The notes: generated by a model from the sequence alone, not told the origin. DNA of 64,000 nucleotides from Amycolatopsis coloradensis (GCF_001953865.1 NZ_MQUQ01000001.1:62001-126000); one strand, 5' to 3'. Counted from the stretch's first letter, positions 15,911 through 24,717 are shown. Numbers and translations are program-made.

Positions 15911-16782
15911 TAGTTGCGGGGATCCAGGTGGGTCAGGAGGGTGCCGGGGCCGAAGGTGGAGGCGCCAAGGGCCTCGACGCGGGAACGGAGTTCGCGGTCG
16001 GCGGTCACGACGACGACGTGGTCGTCGGGGCCCTCGGAGCGGGCGGACCGGGCGACGGCGACGATCTGGGAGTCCCCGTCCGTCTCGGCGTCGGCGACCT
16101 CGACACCGGGCACCGCCGCGACACCCCGCGCCTTGCCCTCGACGACCAGCACGACCTTCGGCCACCACGACCATTCGCCGCCGCCGGGCAGCGCCGGATC
16201 GGCGAACCCGGTTTCGGCCAGCGTCGCGAGCTTGTCCCGCAATCGCATCCCCGCGCCGCGCCGGTCACGCCACCAGCCGTCCGGCCGCGATCCGACGACG
16301 TTCGCGCCGTCGACCACCAGTACCAGCCTGCGATCCAAGTGTTCCCTCAATCCCGGCCACGCCGCCGCGAAGTCGCGGTGCAGCCGGAAATCCGCGACCT
16401 CGTCCGGGCGGACCCACCGCAGTTCCGCGCTCTCCGCGTTCTTCACCCTCGCCGAAAGCGTGCCGATCGGCGCGGCCAGGATCGTGGTGTAGCGCCAATT
16501 CCCGTGATCGACCTTCGACGCCGACAACGGCCGCACCCGGGCGGGCGGGACGTCGGCCTCCTCGTACGCCTCGCGGGTGGCGGCCTCACGCGGGCTTTCC
16601 CCCGCCTCGACGGCGCCGCCGGGCAACGCCCACGTGTGCCCGTGATGCACCCACCACGCCCGGCGTTGCAACAGGACACCGCGCGCGGGATCGGACAGCA
16701 GCAACCCTGCGGCGCCGTTCAAACCCCAGTGAAGATGGCCGAAGTCGCATTTCACGAAGCCGTTGCCGTCCAGACGGGTCAC
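15910..16782 (-). CDS. Nudix hydrolase fused to a NYN/PIN-like domain
   Basis: 290 residues in two parts. Residues about 20-135 are Nudix: the box runs from Gly56 to Glu75 with Glu62, Arg70, Glu71, Glu74 and Glu75 in register. Residues about 150-285 resemble a NYN/PIN nuclease fold: L-V-L-V-V-D-G-A-N at 153-161, an acidic D-A-E-T-D-G-D cluster, then V-V-V-V-T-A-D-R-E-L. The first part should hydrolyse a nucleoside diphosphate derivative; the second would be a metal-dependent RNase. Substrates are unknown. GTG 16782 is the start. It follows the ROK kinase by 4 nt. Confidence 0.75.
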   Translation of the reverse strand: MTRLDGNGFVKCDFGHLHWGLNGAAGLLLSDPARGVLLQRRAWWVHHGHTWALPGGAVEAGESPREAATREAYEEADVPPARVRPLSASKVDHGNWRYTTILAAPIGTLSARVKNAESAELRWVRPDEVADFRLHRDFAAAWPGLREHLDRRLVLVVDGANVVGSRPDGWWRDRRGAGMRLRDKLATLAETGFADPALPGGGEWSWWPKVVLVVEGKARGVAAVPGVEVADAETDGDSQIVAVARSARSEGPDDHVVVVTADRELRSRVEALGASTFGPGTLLTHLDPRN

Positions 16783-16786
16783 GACT

Positions 16787-17761
16787 TCAGCCTGTCACAC
16801 CGACCTCGGCGCCGGGAGCCTTCGCCGCGTCGACGGCGAGCGCCGCGGCGCCGACGATGGCGGTGTCGTCCCCGTGCTGGGCCGCGCGGATCCGGGCCAG
16901 CGGCCGGTGCCCGGCGCCGGTGATCTTGCCCGCGTAGTGCTCACGTGCCTCGTCGAGGAACAGCGGAGCCGATTCGGACACCCCGCCGCCGATCACGATG
17001 ATCTCGGGATCGAAGACGTCGGCGACCAGTGCCAGCCCCTCGGCCAGCCACTTCGCCAGTTCGGTCATCGCGCGCTGGGCGATCGGGTCGCCGTCGCGGG
17101 CGGCACCGGCGACCCGGCGCCCGGTGACCGAACCGGGGTCTCCCCTGGTCTCGCGCGCCAGCACGGTCGAGCGGCCGGGATGCCGCGCGAGCAGTTCCAC
17201 CGCCGTCGCGGCCAAGGCCGTCCCGCTGCAGTACCGCTCCCAGCAGCCGTACTTCCCGCACGGGCAGGCCCGTCCGCCGGGGACGACGGTCAGGTGCCCG
17301 AGTTCCGGCGCGACACCGTACGCGCCCCGGTAGATCTTGCCGTCGAGCAGCAGGCCCGCGCCGATCCCGGTACCGAGGGCGATCAGCGCGGCGACATGGG
17401 CGCCTCGCGCGGCGCCGAAGCGGTATTCGCCGATCGCGGCGGCGTTCACGTCATGCTCAAGGGTGACCGGAAGGCCGACGCGCTTCTCGATTCGCTCCGC
17501 GACCGGCGCGGCCCGCCACGACAGATGCGGCGCGAACATCACCGTCCGCCGGTCGCTGGCGACGAACCCGGCCACCGCGAGCCCGACACCGGAGACCTCG
17601 TGCCGGTTGCGGAGGTCTTCGACGACCCCGGCGATGGCGTCTTCGAGCGCGTTCTCCTCGCCGGGGGTGCCGACCCTGGCGGTGTCCATCAGCGAGCCGT
17701 GCTCGTCCACCACGCCGGCGCGCACACTCGTGCCCCCGACGTCCACCCCTACCGTCAGCAC
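16787..17761 (-). CDS. glkA: ROK-family glucokinase
   Basis: 324 residues. ATP-dependent sugar kinase: G-V-D-V-G-G-T-S-V-R (phosphate 1), L-E-H-D-V-N-A-A-A-I-G-E (sugar-binding Asp), G-T-G-I-G-A-G (phosphate 2) and the ROK zinc motif C-P-C-G-K-Y-G-C-W-E. No N-terminal helix-turn-helix, so an enzyme rather than a ROK repressor. GTG 17761 begins directly after the stop of the preceding gene (TGAGTG) with GGGAG ahead, so translation is coupled. Glucose is the probable but not proven substrate. Confidence 0.9.
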   Translation of the reverse strand: MLTVGVDVGGTSVRAGVVDEHGSLMDTARVGTPGEENALEDAIAGVVEDLRNRHEVSGVGLAVAGFVASDRRTVMFAPHLSWRAAPVAERIEKRVGLPVTLEHDVNAAAIGEYRFGAARGAHVAALIALGTGIGAGLLLDGKIYRGAYGVAPELGHLTVVPGGRACPCGKYGCWERYCSGTALAATAVELLARHPGRSTVLARETRGDPGSVTGRRVAGAARDGDPIAQRAMTELAKWLAEGLALVADVFDPEIIVIGGGVSESAPLFLDEAREHYAGKITGAGHRPLARIRAAQHGDDTAIVGAAALAVDAAKAPGAEVGVTG

Positions 17762-18199
17762 TCAGTTCTCCCGGTCCGGCTGCCAAGCGTCGCGCCTGGT
17801 CACGGCGATGTGCTGGACCCGCGAAGCTCCCTCCGGCGCATCTTCCCGCGCGGGCTCCTTCCGCGCAGGCTGGAACCCCGGCATGTGCACCCCGCCCTCG
17901 GGTTCCCAGCGGTCCGCGAGCACCGCCCGCAGCAGCGCGACGAGTTGCGCGGCCTGCTCCATCAGCCGCGCCACGAACTCGGGCCGTTCACCGCGGAAGA
18001 CCTCCACGACGGCGCAGAGCGGGCACCAGCCGGTGTCCCCGCCGGCTTCGTGTTCGGTGCAGCCGTGCCCGGCGGAGATCAGGTCCTGCAGCCACGGCGC
18101 GGCGTGCTCGACGACCAGTTCGACCAGCAGCCGGATCTCTTCGGCCAGCTTCAGGCCATCTTCCGTCGTGTGTGCCCTGTGTTCGCTGTTTTCACTCAC
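17762..18199 (-). CDS. Conserved small protein with Cys/His knuckle (DUF5304-like)
   Basis: 145 residues using GTG 18197-18199, whose GTGA overlaps the ATPase stop; an upstream GTG at 18271 would add 24 residues inside the ATPase gene and is less likely. Helical centre (L-V-V-E-H-A-A-P-W-L-Q-D-L) followed by G-H-G-C-T-E-H and W-C-P-L-C, which could bind zinc, and an Arg/Pro-rich tail. It occupies the position of Rv2183c next to the ArsA-like ATPase. No activity is known. Confidence 0.75.
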   Translation of the reverse strand: MSENSEHRAHTTEDGLKLAEEIRLLVELVVEHAAPWLQDLISAGHGCTEHEAGGDTGWCPLCAVVEVFRGERPEFVARLMEQAAQLVALLRAVLADRWEPEGGVHMPGFQPARKEPAREDAPEGASRVQHIAVTRRDAWQPDREN

Positions 18200-19338
18200 C
18201 CGGGTCCCCGGTTTCCGGCCAGGCTCACGACCAGGCCGTGCGCGTCGGATTCCGCACCGGTGATCCGGCACGGGCGCAACATCTCCGGCAGCGCGATCAG
18301 CCGCCGGAAACCGTCCACGGTGACGGCGAGATCATCGTCCACTCTGGCCAGGTCCACTTCGGAATCCCGGTGCAGCGGCACCGCGATCCGCAGCTGATAG
18401 CCACTGTCCGATTCGGACACGTCGAGCAGCGGGGTGACCCCTTTCCCATTGCCGGTCAAGGGGTCCAGGCCTTGATAAAGCTCGAACGCGATTTCCTGCA
18501 ACGCCGTCAGCCCGACCGGCTCGACGGCGCGGTGTTCGACCGGTTTCACCGCTTCGGGCCCGAATCCGGCGTCGGCCAGTTCGGCGAGGACGAGGTTCTG
18601 CTGCGTGCGGCGGGTCCGCATCCATGAGGCAGCCGCACCACGCCAGAACCCGGGGGCGGGCATCAGCCGGTTGACGATCAGGCCGTCGACCAGTATTCCG
18701 CGCAGGGCCAGTGAACTGAGCGTGCGGCGGGCTTCGGCGACGACGACGCGTTCCGGCGTCAGGACGAGCCGGACCGTGGTCGTCGCGGGATCGGTGAGCA
18801 GCGCGCGCAGCGACTCCAGATGTGCGCCGAGCCGCCGCACCGCGGCCGCCGTCCGCCGCGCGCCCGGTTTGAACATCCTCGTCAGGTACCCGGAAACCGC
18901 TTCGGGCAAAGCCAGCAGACGCAGGGTTTCCGCGGTCGGCCCGCAGTCGACGACGACGGTCTCCCAGGGACCGTGCTCGGCGAGACGCTGGACTTCGGTA
19001 AGGGCGAGGAGTTCGTCCACGCCGGGGACCACGGTCAGCTCTTCGGCGTCGAGCGAGCCGAGGCCTGCCCCCGCGAACGCGGTCTGGAGTTCCTGCCGGA
19101 GTTCGCGCCAGGTGCTGTCCACGAGACCGCGGGAATCGATCTGGGCGGCATGCAGGAGCACGTCCACTTCGGACGGTTCGGCGCCGAGGGCGCGGCCGAA
19201 AGCGTCACCGAGGGAATGCGCGGGGTCGGTCGAGACCACGAGCGTCTTCCTGCCCCGGCCCGCCAGTGCGGCGGCCGTCGCGGCGGCCAGCGTGGTCTTG
19301 CCGACACCCCCCTTGCCGGTGAACAGCAGGATCCGCAT
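18196..19338 (-). CDS. ArsA/Get3-like ATPase (Rv2184c-like)
   Basis: 380 residues. The deviant Walker A G-K-G-G-V-G-K-T-T is at residues 8-16, and the switch S-T-D-P-A-H-S-L-G-D-A-F follows near 36-47. The C-terminal 90 residues resemble the alpha-crystallin-like domain found at the end of bacterial ArsA-type proteins. The cysteines that bind arsenite in ArsA are not evident, so arsenic transport is unlikely; a client-protein or membrane-protein role like Get3 is possible. It starts 14 nt after the SRPBCC gene and overlaps the next gene by 4 nt. Confidence 0.88.
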   Translation of the reverse strand: MRILLFTGKGGVGKTTLAAATAAALAGRGRKTLVVSTDPAHSLGDAFGRALGAEPSEVDVLLHAAQIDSRGLVDSTWRELRQELQTAFAGAGLGSLDAEELTVVPGVDELLALTEVQRLAEHGPWETVVVDCGPTAETLRLLALPEAVSGYLTRMFKPGARRTAAAVRRLGAHLESLRALLTDPATTTVRLVLTPERVVVAEARRTLSSLALRGILVDGLIVNRLMPAPGFWRGAAASWMRTRRTQQNLVLAELADAGFGPEAVKPVEHRAVEPVGLTALQEIAFELYQGLDPLTGNGKGVTPLLDVSESDSGYQLRIAVPLHRDSEVDLARVDDDLAVTVDGFRRLIALPEMLRPCRITGAESDAHGLVVSLAGNRGPG

Positions 19339-19352
19339 GCCTCCCCTTCGAC

Positions 19353-19793
19353 TCAGGACGCTTCAGCGCGCTTCTTGAGCTCCTTGAGCGCGGTGTCCAT
19401 GACCATCTTCTCGGCCTTGCGGCGCAGCAGCCCGATCATCGGCAGCGCCAGCTCGACGGACAGCGTATACGTGACCTTGGTGCGGCCGGCGGCCAGCGCT
19501 TCGAGGGCGTAGCGGCCGTTCTGGGCCTTCTGCATCTGCCCCTTGACCAGGTGCCAGCTGACTCCCCGGCCGTCGGCGTCCCAGTCGTACTCGAGGGTGT
19601 AGACGTCCTTGATGGGTCCGGCGTCGAGGGTGAGCTTCACCTGCTTGGCGCGGCCCGTGTCGTCCTCGCCGAGCACCTCGGTCTCCCGGACGGCCTTGGC
19701 CCATTCCGGGTACGCGGGAAAGTCGGCGATGACGGCCATGACCCGCTCGGGCTCGGCGTCGACCTCGATGGATTGCGTGGACTGCTCGGCCAT
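19353..19793 (-). CDS. SRPBCC/START-like protein (Rv2185c, TB16.3-like)
   Basis: 146 residues. Polyketide cyclase/START fold: early S-I-E-V-D-A-E-P-E-R-V-M-A-V-I-A-D-F-P-A-Y-P-E-W and a Lys-rich C-terminal helix (A-L-K-E-L-K-K-R). Such folds bind hydrophobic ligands. It resembles mycobacterial TB16.3. The ligand is unknown. It is first of a tight run with the ATPase, knuckle protein, kinase and Nudix genes, so an operon is likely. Confidence 0.85.
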   Translation of the reverse strand: MAEQSTQSIEVDAEPERVMAVIADFPAYPEWAKAVRETEVLGEDDTGRAKQVKLTLDAGPIKDVYTLEYDWDADGRGVSWHLVKGQMQKAQNGRYALEALAAGRTKVTYTLSVELALPMIGLLRRKAEKMVMDTALKELKKRAEAS

Positions 19794-19820
19794 GATGCGA
19801 ACTCTAGCCGGAGCCGGGTG

Positions 19821-20609
19821 TCACCAGCGAAGCACGTGCGGCTGCGCCGTCTCCTTGAAGTGACCGACGTTCCGGCATTCGGTCCTGCCGAGCCTGGTCC
19901 GCGCGGTCAGCGGCTGGTGGACGTGCCCGAAGACCGACCAGCGCGGCCGCTGCTCGCGGATGAGGCCCACCAGCGCCGCCGACCCGATCTCCGGCCGCCG
20001 CGCGATCACGTCGTAGGTCAGTTCCGGGATGGCGGGCGGGATGTGGGTGCACAGGACGTCGACGTTTTCCAGCGCGCTCACCGCGACGTCGTACTCCTCA
20101 CGGGTGCGCAGATACGGCCGCCAGAAGCCGTTGCGGCGCGGGACCACGTTCGGCGGGAGCAGCGCGCCGCCGACGAACCCGAAGCGCAGGCCGCCGAACT
20201 CGGCTACCTCGCCGTCAAGCACCTGGATGCCGTCGCCGGCGAAGTCGGGCCACAGCGACGGGTCGTCGACGTTGCCGGGGGTCGCGAACGTCGGCGCGGT
20301 GAGGGCGCCGAACAGGATGGCGTACTGGTCCTGGATCGCGTCCCCGACGGCGGCGGCCGGATCGGCCAAAGTGGCCCACAACGATCGCGAGAAGGCAACG
20401 GTCTCATCACGAGTGCCCTCACGCCGCAGCCTCGCGAACTCGCCGACCTTCTCCGCGCCGAACAGCGCGCCCATGATGCCTTTGTCGTGCTCGCGGTAGT
20501 CGACGAAGTCCAGCAGGTCGCCGAGGACGATCAACGCGTCGGCGCCGTCGCCCGCGCGTTTGAGCGCGTCGGCGTTGCCGTGCACGTCCGACACCACGTG
20601 AACCCGCAT
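19821..20609 (-). CDS. Metallophosphoesterase
   Basis: 262 residues. Calcineurin-like metal sites in order: D-V-H-G-N (with D8), G-D-L-L-D, G-N-V-D-D, C-T-H-I-P-P and F-G-H-V-H-Q-P. The spacing is right for a two-metal phosphoesterase, so it should be active. Substrate unknown. ATG 20609 follows GGGGAG. It lies between two SRPBCC genes, 27 nt from one and 8 nt from the other. Confidence 0.9.
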   Translation of the reverse strand: MRVHVVSDVHGNADALKRAGDGADALIVLGDLLDFVDYREHDKGIMGALFGAEKVGEFARLRREGTRDETVAFSRSLWATLADPAAAVGDAIQDQYAILFGALTAPTFATPGNVDDPSLWPDFAGDGIQVLDGEVAEFGGLRFGFVGGALLPPNVVPRRNGFWRPYLRTREEYDVAVSALENVDVLCTHIPPAIPELTYDVIARRPEIGSAALVGLIREQRPRWSVFGHVHQPLTARTRLGRTECRNVGHFKETAQPHVLRW

Positions 20610-20617
20610 GCTCTCCC

Positions 20618-21028
20618 CTACCCGGCCTGGGGACCGACCCCAGGCTCGCGCCCGTCCTCCAGGACTTCCTTGAGCCCGAGCGCGATCGCCTTGGCGGCAC
20701 GGGCCCTGCGATCGAACTCCCGTCGCAGGTCCCGGGGTTCCAGCGCACGCGCCTCCCCGTCCGGACCGGCGGGGGTGGCACGCAGGAAATAGTGCAGCAA
20801 AGTGCCGTCGAGCACCGGCTCGAGCCAGACTTCCATGGTACCGATCAAGGCACCTCGCACGGTCCAGCGCAGCCCTTGGTCCCCACGGTCGGTGTAGACC
20901 TCGAGAACGAGGTCAGGCCAGTAACGTGACCAAGATCGCGGATCGGCGAAAGCAGCGGCCACGGTGGAGGGCGGGACCACGAGGAAGGTCTCGTCAACGA
21001 TGTCGAGAGCTGGCGGAGCCTGGTTCAC
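20618..21028 (-). CDS. SRPBCC-family protein
   Basis: 136 residues, second START-like protein of the cluster: V-D-E-T-F-L-V-V-P-P-S-T-V-A-A-A-F-A-D-P-R-S-W opening and R-W-T-V-R-G-A-L-I-G-T-M-E-V-W centre. GTG 21028 is the start; the ribosome site is weak. It heads the minus-strand unit and is divergent from the acyl-CoA ligase, with about 125 bp between for both promoters. Confidence 0.8.
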   Translation of the reverse strand: MNQAPPALDIVDETFLVVPPSTVAAAFADPRSWSRYWPDLVLEVYTDRGDQGLRWTVRGALIGTMEVWLEPVLDGTLLHYFLRATPAGPDGEARALEPRDLRREFDRRARAAKAIALGLKEVLEDGREPGVGPQAG

Positions 21029-21153
21029 AGCGGCAGAATGTCATGCCCTGGGTATGGCCGATTCGCCAGCATGGTCTTAAGGTGCACGGCACGCTAAGTT
21101 GACTGGCGGGTAACACCGGTCACACCACTTGCACGCGAACACGGAGGTTCCTC

Positions 21154-22950
21154 GTGCGCGAATACAGCGCCCCCGCCGCCAATCCGGTGACCGACGACGA
21201 GAACCTCGCGGACGTCGTCTGGGCGAACGCCGAGCGGTTCTCCGATGTCGTGAGTTTCCGCCGCCAGGTCGACGGTACCTGGTTGGACATCACCGCCAAG
21301 GATTTCGCCGCTCAGGTTCTGGCGGTGGCCAAGGGATTGGCACAGGCGGGCATCGCACCGGGCGACCGGATCGGGCTCATGTCCAAGACCCGCTACGAAT
21401 GGACCCTGATCGACTTCGCGGTCTGGGCCGCCGGCGCGGTCACCGTCCCGATCTACGACACCTCCTCGGCCGAGCAGGTCCACTGGATCCTTTCGGACTC
21501 GGCGGCGAAGGGCGTGTTCGTCGAGACCGACGAGCACCTCGCGACGCTGGAGACCGTCAAGGGACGCCTCGACACGCTGGAGCACACCTGGCAGATCGAG
21601 GCCGCCAAGCCCGCCGTCGACGACCTCACCGACCAGGGCGCCGGACTGAGCGACGACGACCTCCACGAGCGCCGCCGCACGGTGAAGGCGGGAGACCTGG
21701 CCACGATCGTGTACACGTCGGGCACGACCGGCCGTCCCAAGGGCGTCGAGCTGACCCACCGGAACCTGCTCGCCGAGATCCGCGCCGACATCGCCGCGTT
21801 CCCTCAGCTGATGGAGCAGGGCAACTCGCTGCTGGTGTTCCTGCCGCTCGCGCACGTCCTCGCCCGCGCCATCGCGGTGACGGCGCTCAGCGCGCGAGTG
21901 ACCCTCGGGCACACCTCGGACGTCAAAGACCTCGTCGCCGACCTCGGCACCTTCCGGCCGACGTTCGTCGTCGCCGTGCCGCGCGTGTTCGAGAAGGTCT
22001 ACAACGGCGCGAAGCAGAAGGCCCACGGTGACGGCAAGGGCAAGATCTTCGACGCCGCCGAAGCCACCGCCGTCGCCTACAGCCAGGCCCAGGACACCGG
22101 CGGCGCCGGGCTGGGCCTCAAGATCAAGCACGCGCTGTTCGACAAGCTCGTCTTCAGCAAGCTGCGCGCCGCGCTGGGCGGCCGGTGCGTCGCGGCGGTG
22201 TCCGGCGGTGCCCCGCTCGGGGTGCGGCTGGCGCACTTCTTCCGCGGCATCGGCGTCCCGGTGTTCGAGGGCTACGGCCTGACCGAGACGTCCGCCGCGG
22301 CCTGCGTCGGTACCCAGGACGGGTTCCGCGTCGGCACCGTCGGGCGGCCGGTCGCCGGCACGTCGGTGCGGATCGCCGAAGACGGTGAGATCCTGCTGAA
22401 GGGCGACGTCGTGTTCGGGGGGTACTTCAACAACCCCGCGGCGACGGCGGAATCGCTGGAGGACGGCTGGTTCCACACCGGCGACCTCGGCGAACTCGAC
22501 CGCGACGGGTTCCTGAAGATCACCGGGCGCAAGAAGGAGATCATCGTGACCGCGGGCGGCAAGAACGTCGCCCCGTCCGGTCTCGAAGACACCATCAAGG
22601 CCAGCCCGCTGATCAGCCAGGCGATGGTCGTCGGCGACCAGCGGCCGTTCATCGGCGCGCTGATCACCATCGACGAGGAGTACTTCCCGTCGTGGAAGTC
22701 GCAGCACAACAAGCCCGCCGACGCCTCCGTGTCCGATCTGGCCGACGACGCCGAACTGCGCGCCGAGGTCCAGCAGGCCGTCGATCAGGCCAACAGCGCG
22801 GTTTCGCAGGCCGAGGCGATCAAGAAGTTCACGATCCTCACGAAGGACTTCACCGAGGCCGGCGGCGAGATCACGCCGAGCCTCAAACTGAAGCGCAACA
22901 TCGTGAACAAGAACTACGCGAACGACATCGAAGCGCTCTACAAGAAGTAG
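21154..22950 (+). CDS. fadD15: Long-chain fatty acid-CoA ligase (FadD15-like)
   Basis: 598 residues. AMP-forming acyl-CoA synthetase: A3 loop Y-T-S-G-T-T-G-R-P-K-G near 190-200, G-Y-G-L-T-E-T near 370, W-F-H-T-G-D-L-G near 430 and K-E-I-I-V-T-A-G-G-K-N-V-A-P near 455. It activates fatty acids to acyl-CoA. It contains the internal insertion typical of the FAA1/FadD15 long-chain group. GTG 21154 follows GGAGG by 5 nt. FadD15 borders the same ATPase/SRPBCC genes in M. tuberculosis. Confidence 0.93.
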   Translation: MREYSAPAANPVTDDENLADVVWANAERFSDVVSFRRQVDGTWLDITAKDFAAQVLAVAKGLAQAGIAPGDRIGLMSKTRYEWTLIDFAVWAAGAVTVPIYDTSSAEQVHWILSDSAAKGVFVETDEHLATLETVKGRLDTLEHTWQIEAAKPAVDDLTDQGAGLSDDDLHERRRTVKAGDLATIVYTSGTTGRPKGVELTHRNLLAEIRADIAAFPQLMEQGNSLLVFLPLAHVLARAIAVTALSARVTLGHTSDVKDLVADLGTFRPTFVVAVPRVFEKVYNGAKQKAHGDGKGKIFDAAEATAVAYSQAQDTGGAGLGLKIKHALFDKLVFSKLRAALGGRCVAAVSGGAPLGVRLAHFFRGIGVPVFEGYGLTETSAAACVGTQDGFRVGTVGRPVAGTSVRIAEDGEILLKGDVVFGGYFNNPAATAESLEDGWFHTGDLGELDRDGFLKITGRKKEIIVTAGGKNVAPSGLEDTIKASPLISQAMVVGDQRPFIGALITIDEEYFPSWKSQHNKPADASVSDLADDAELRAEVQQAVDQANSAVSQAEAIKKFTILTKDFTEAGGEITPSLKLKRNIVNKNYANDIEALYKK

Positions 22951-22969
22951 GCCAGCAGTACGTGAAGGC

Positions 22970-23038
22970 CCCGCGTTTCGTCCTCTGGTTGCGGTAGTTG
23001 GCGGCACGAACGACCGCAACTAGAGGACGAAACGCGGG
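22970..23038. repeat. Family-A gene-end palindrome, copy 3
   Basis: 26-bp arms 22970-22995 and 23013-23038 with one G/T mismatch that would be a wobble pair in RNA. It sits 20 nt after the acyl-CoA ligase stop and 13 nt after the monooxygenase stop, so it could end both convergent transcripts. Confidence 0.88.
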
Positions 23039-23050
23039 TAGCGCGAGCTC

Positions 23051-24154
23051 TCACCCGGCCGAGATCGGTGAGTCCCACTCGATGTGGTGCTGATAGAGCC
23101 AGTTCCGGTCCCTGTCGGCCGTCGTCGACGACGACACCGCGGCGCTGCTCGCCACCAGCTTCTCCACCCGCGCCCGACGCAACCGCTCGTAAGCCGCGAA
23201 AGCCGTTGGCGCGTCAGGAAGATCCCGCAAACACTGCGCCAGCACGACGCTGTCCTCCAGCGCCATCGACGCGCCCTGTCCCGCGGCGGGCGAGGCCGCG
23301 TGCGCCGCGTCACCCACGAGCACCATCGACGCGGTGAACCACACCGGCGTCGAAGGCACGTCGTAAGAGTGACCGCCGAAGACGTCGTCGCCGGTCGCTT
23401 GGATGATCTCCGCGGCAGGCAACGGTTCCCCGTCGAAAGCGGCGAAGGCCGTCGAGCGCCATTCAGCCGCCGAAAGGCCGCTCCGCACGCCTTCAGCGGC
23501 GGGAAGCCGCGCGAACCAGTACGTCGAGCCGTCCGGGGCGCTGGTGTAGCCGAAGGAGGCATGCAGGCTCTGGATCATCCGATAGAGCGACGGCGCCCGC
23601 GGGACGCTCGTGTCGGTCGTGTAGCCGTAGACGACGTCCAGCCCCGTCGAGCGCGGCGGCGGGCACGACGGGTCGATGAGGTTCCGGACCACCGACCGCA
23701 GGCCGTCCGCACCGATCAGGATGTCGCCCTCGGCGACAGACCCGTCCTCGAACCGCGCGGTGACACCCGGCGACGCCGAAACCAGCCGCTTCCCTCGTTC
23801 GAAGGTGATCCCCCGCGAGACCGTTTCCTCTTGCAGCGCCCGATAAAACGCCGCGCGGGTCAAGGTGCGCGGTCCGGCGAGACCGTCGATGCCGAACGAA
23901 CGCCGCTCGACGGTCCGGCCGTCCGGCGTCACCAGTTCCAGGCCGACGGCGGCGAACGAGTTCTCGACGACCGGCCCTTCGGCATCGATGGCGCGCAGGG
24001 CGTCCATGCCGTTGTGCATGATCGTCAGGAACGCGCCCGCGTCCTCACCGCCTGTCGGGTACGCCTCGTGGACGCTCGCCTCGATTCCGGCCCGCTGCAA
24101 CGCCATCGCGGTCACCGTCCCCGAGATGCCACCGCCGATGATCACAGCCTTCAC
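23051..24154 (-). CDS. FAD-dependent monooxygenase (class A flavoprotein)
   Basis: 367 residues. FAD-binding G-G-G-I-S-G near the N-terminus, the D-G-x-x-S-V-V-R stretch after I-G-A-D-G at about 150, and G-D-A-A-H-A-A-S-P-A-A-G-Q-G near 280 mark the PHBH/UbiH-type family. It uses NAD(P)H and oxygen to hydroxylate or epoxidise; the substrate cannot be told, and antibiotic-modifying, aromatic and carotenoid-like enzymes all look alike here. GTG 24154 follows AGGGGG by 6 nt. Confidence 0.88.
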   Translation of the reverse strand: MKAVIIGGGISGTVTAMALQRAGIEASVHEAYPTGGEDAGAFLTIMHNGMDALRAIDAEGPVVENSFAAVGLELVTPDGRTVERRSFGIDGLAGPRTLTRAAFYRALQEETVSRGITFERGKRLVSASPGVTARFEDGSVAEGDILIGADGLRSVVRNLIDPSCPPPRSTGLDVVYGYTTDTSVPRAPSLYRMIQSLHASFGYTSAPDGSTYWFARLPAAEGVRSGLSAAEWRSTAFAAFDGEPLPAAEIIQATGDDVFGGHSYDVPSTPVWFTASMVLVGDAAHAASPAAGQGASMALEDSVVLAQCLRDLPDAPTAFAAYERLRRARVEKLVASSAAVSSSTTADRDRNWLYQHHIEWDSPISAG

Positions 24155-24165
24155 CGCGAACCCCC

Positions 24166-24211
24166 TGTCGTGTCGCCGTCACCCGACGGTACCGGGAACG
24201 GCGACACGACA
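24166..24211. terminator. Inverted repeat between the ferritin-like remnant and the monooxygenase
   Basis: TGTCGTGTCGCCGT pairs with ACGGCGACACGACA (14 bp) around 18 nt. It would end transcription of the ferritin-like remnant. It lies 12 nt upstream of the monooxygenase start, so it might also isolate or modulate that gene. Confidence 0.6.
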
Positions 24212-24217
24212 GCGGGG

Positions 24218-24717
24218 TCACGCGCCGCCGCTGGCGACGATGTCGCCGTTCACTCCCTTGGGGAAGAACCCGCCCCCCTTCACCGGACCGGGGTTCAGGT
24301 AGACGACGTTCAGCACCCTGTCGGCGCTTCGGCCGAAGCAGATGCCGTTGTTGTCGGCGGGCACGATGTTGGCCTGGTTGCCCAGCACGATGCCCTGATC
24401 GTCGTCACCGGGACCGTCGAGGGCGTCGCGGGCGTTGGAGATCTTGGCGGCCGCGTCGCCGAGGTCCCGGTCGAACAGTGACGTCCGGATGGTGGCGGCG
24501 TGGTACGCCTCGGCGGCCAGGATCCCGGCGGCCGCGTCCAGGAACGCCGCGAGCAGGAAGTCCTTCTCGTTGGCAAAGGGGGCGAACCGCTGGTACTCGC
24601 TGATCAGAACTTGACGTGCGCGACCTCGTCGCCCGCGATCTCCTTCGCGAACTGGTGCAGGGCCTTGTCGTGGAACATCACCTTCTTGCCACCCACCACC
24701 CCCGCCCTGGGCGCCGG
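24218..24717 (-). pseudogene. Decayed ferritin-like domain gene
   Basis: Two frames together give pieces of one ferritin-like family. The first frame (24604-24690) reads H-D-K-A-L-H-Q-F-A-K-E-I-A-G-D-E-V-A-H-V-K-F then a stop. The other frame (to 24218) begins at about E-Y-Q-R-F-A-P-F-A-N and runs through L-D-A-A-A-G-I-L-A-A-E-A-Y-H-A to the typical Y-L-N-P-G ... G-G-F-F-P-x-G-V-N-G end. The N-terminus is missing, two internal pieces of roughly 25-35 residues seem deleted, and there is a frameshift near 24607. Intact relatives are Tat-exported ferritin-like proteins. A frameshift from sequencing alone would not explain the missing segments. Confidence 0.7.
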
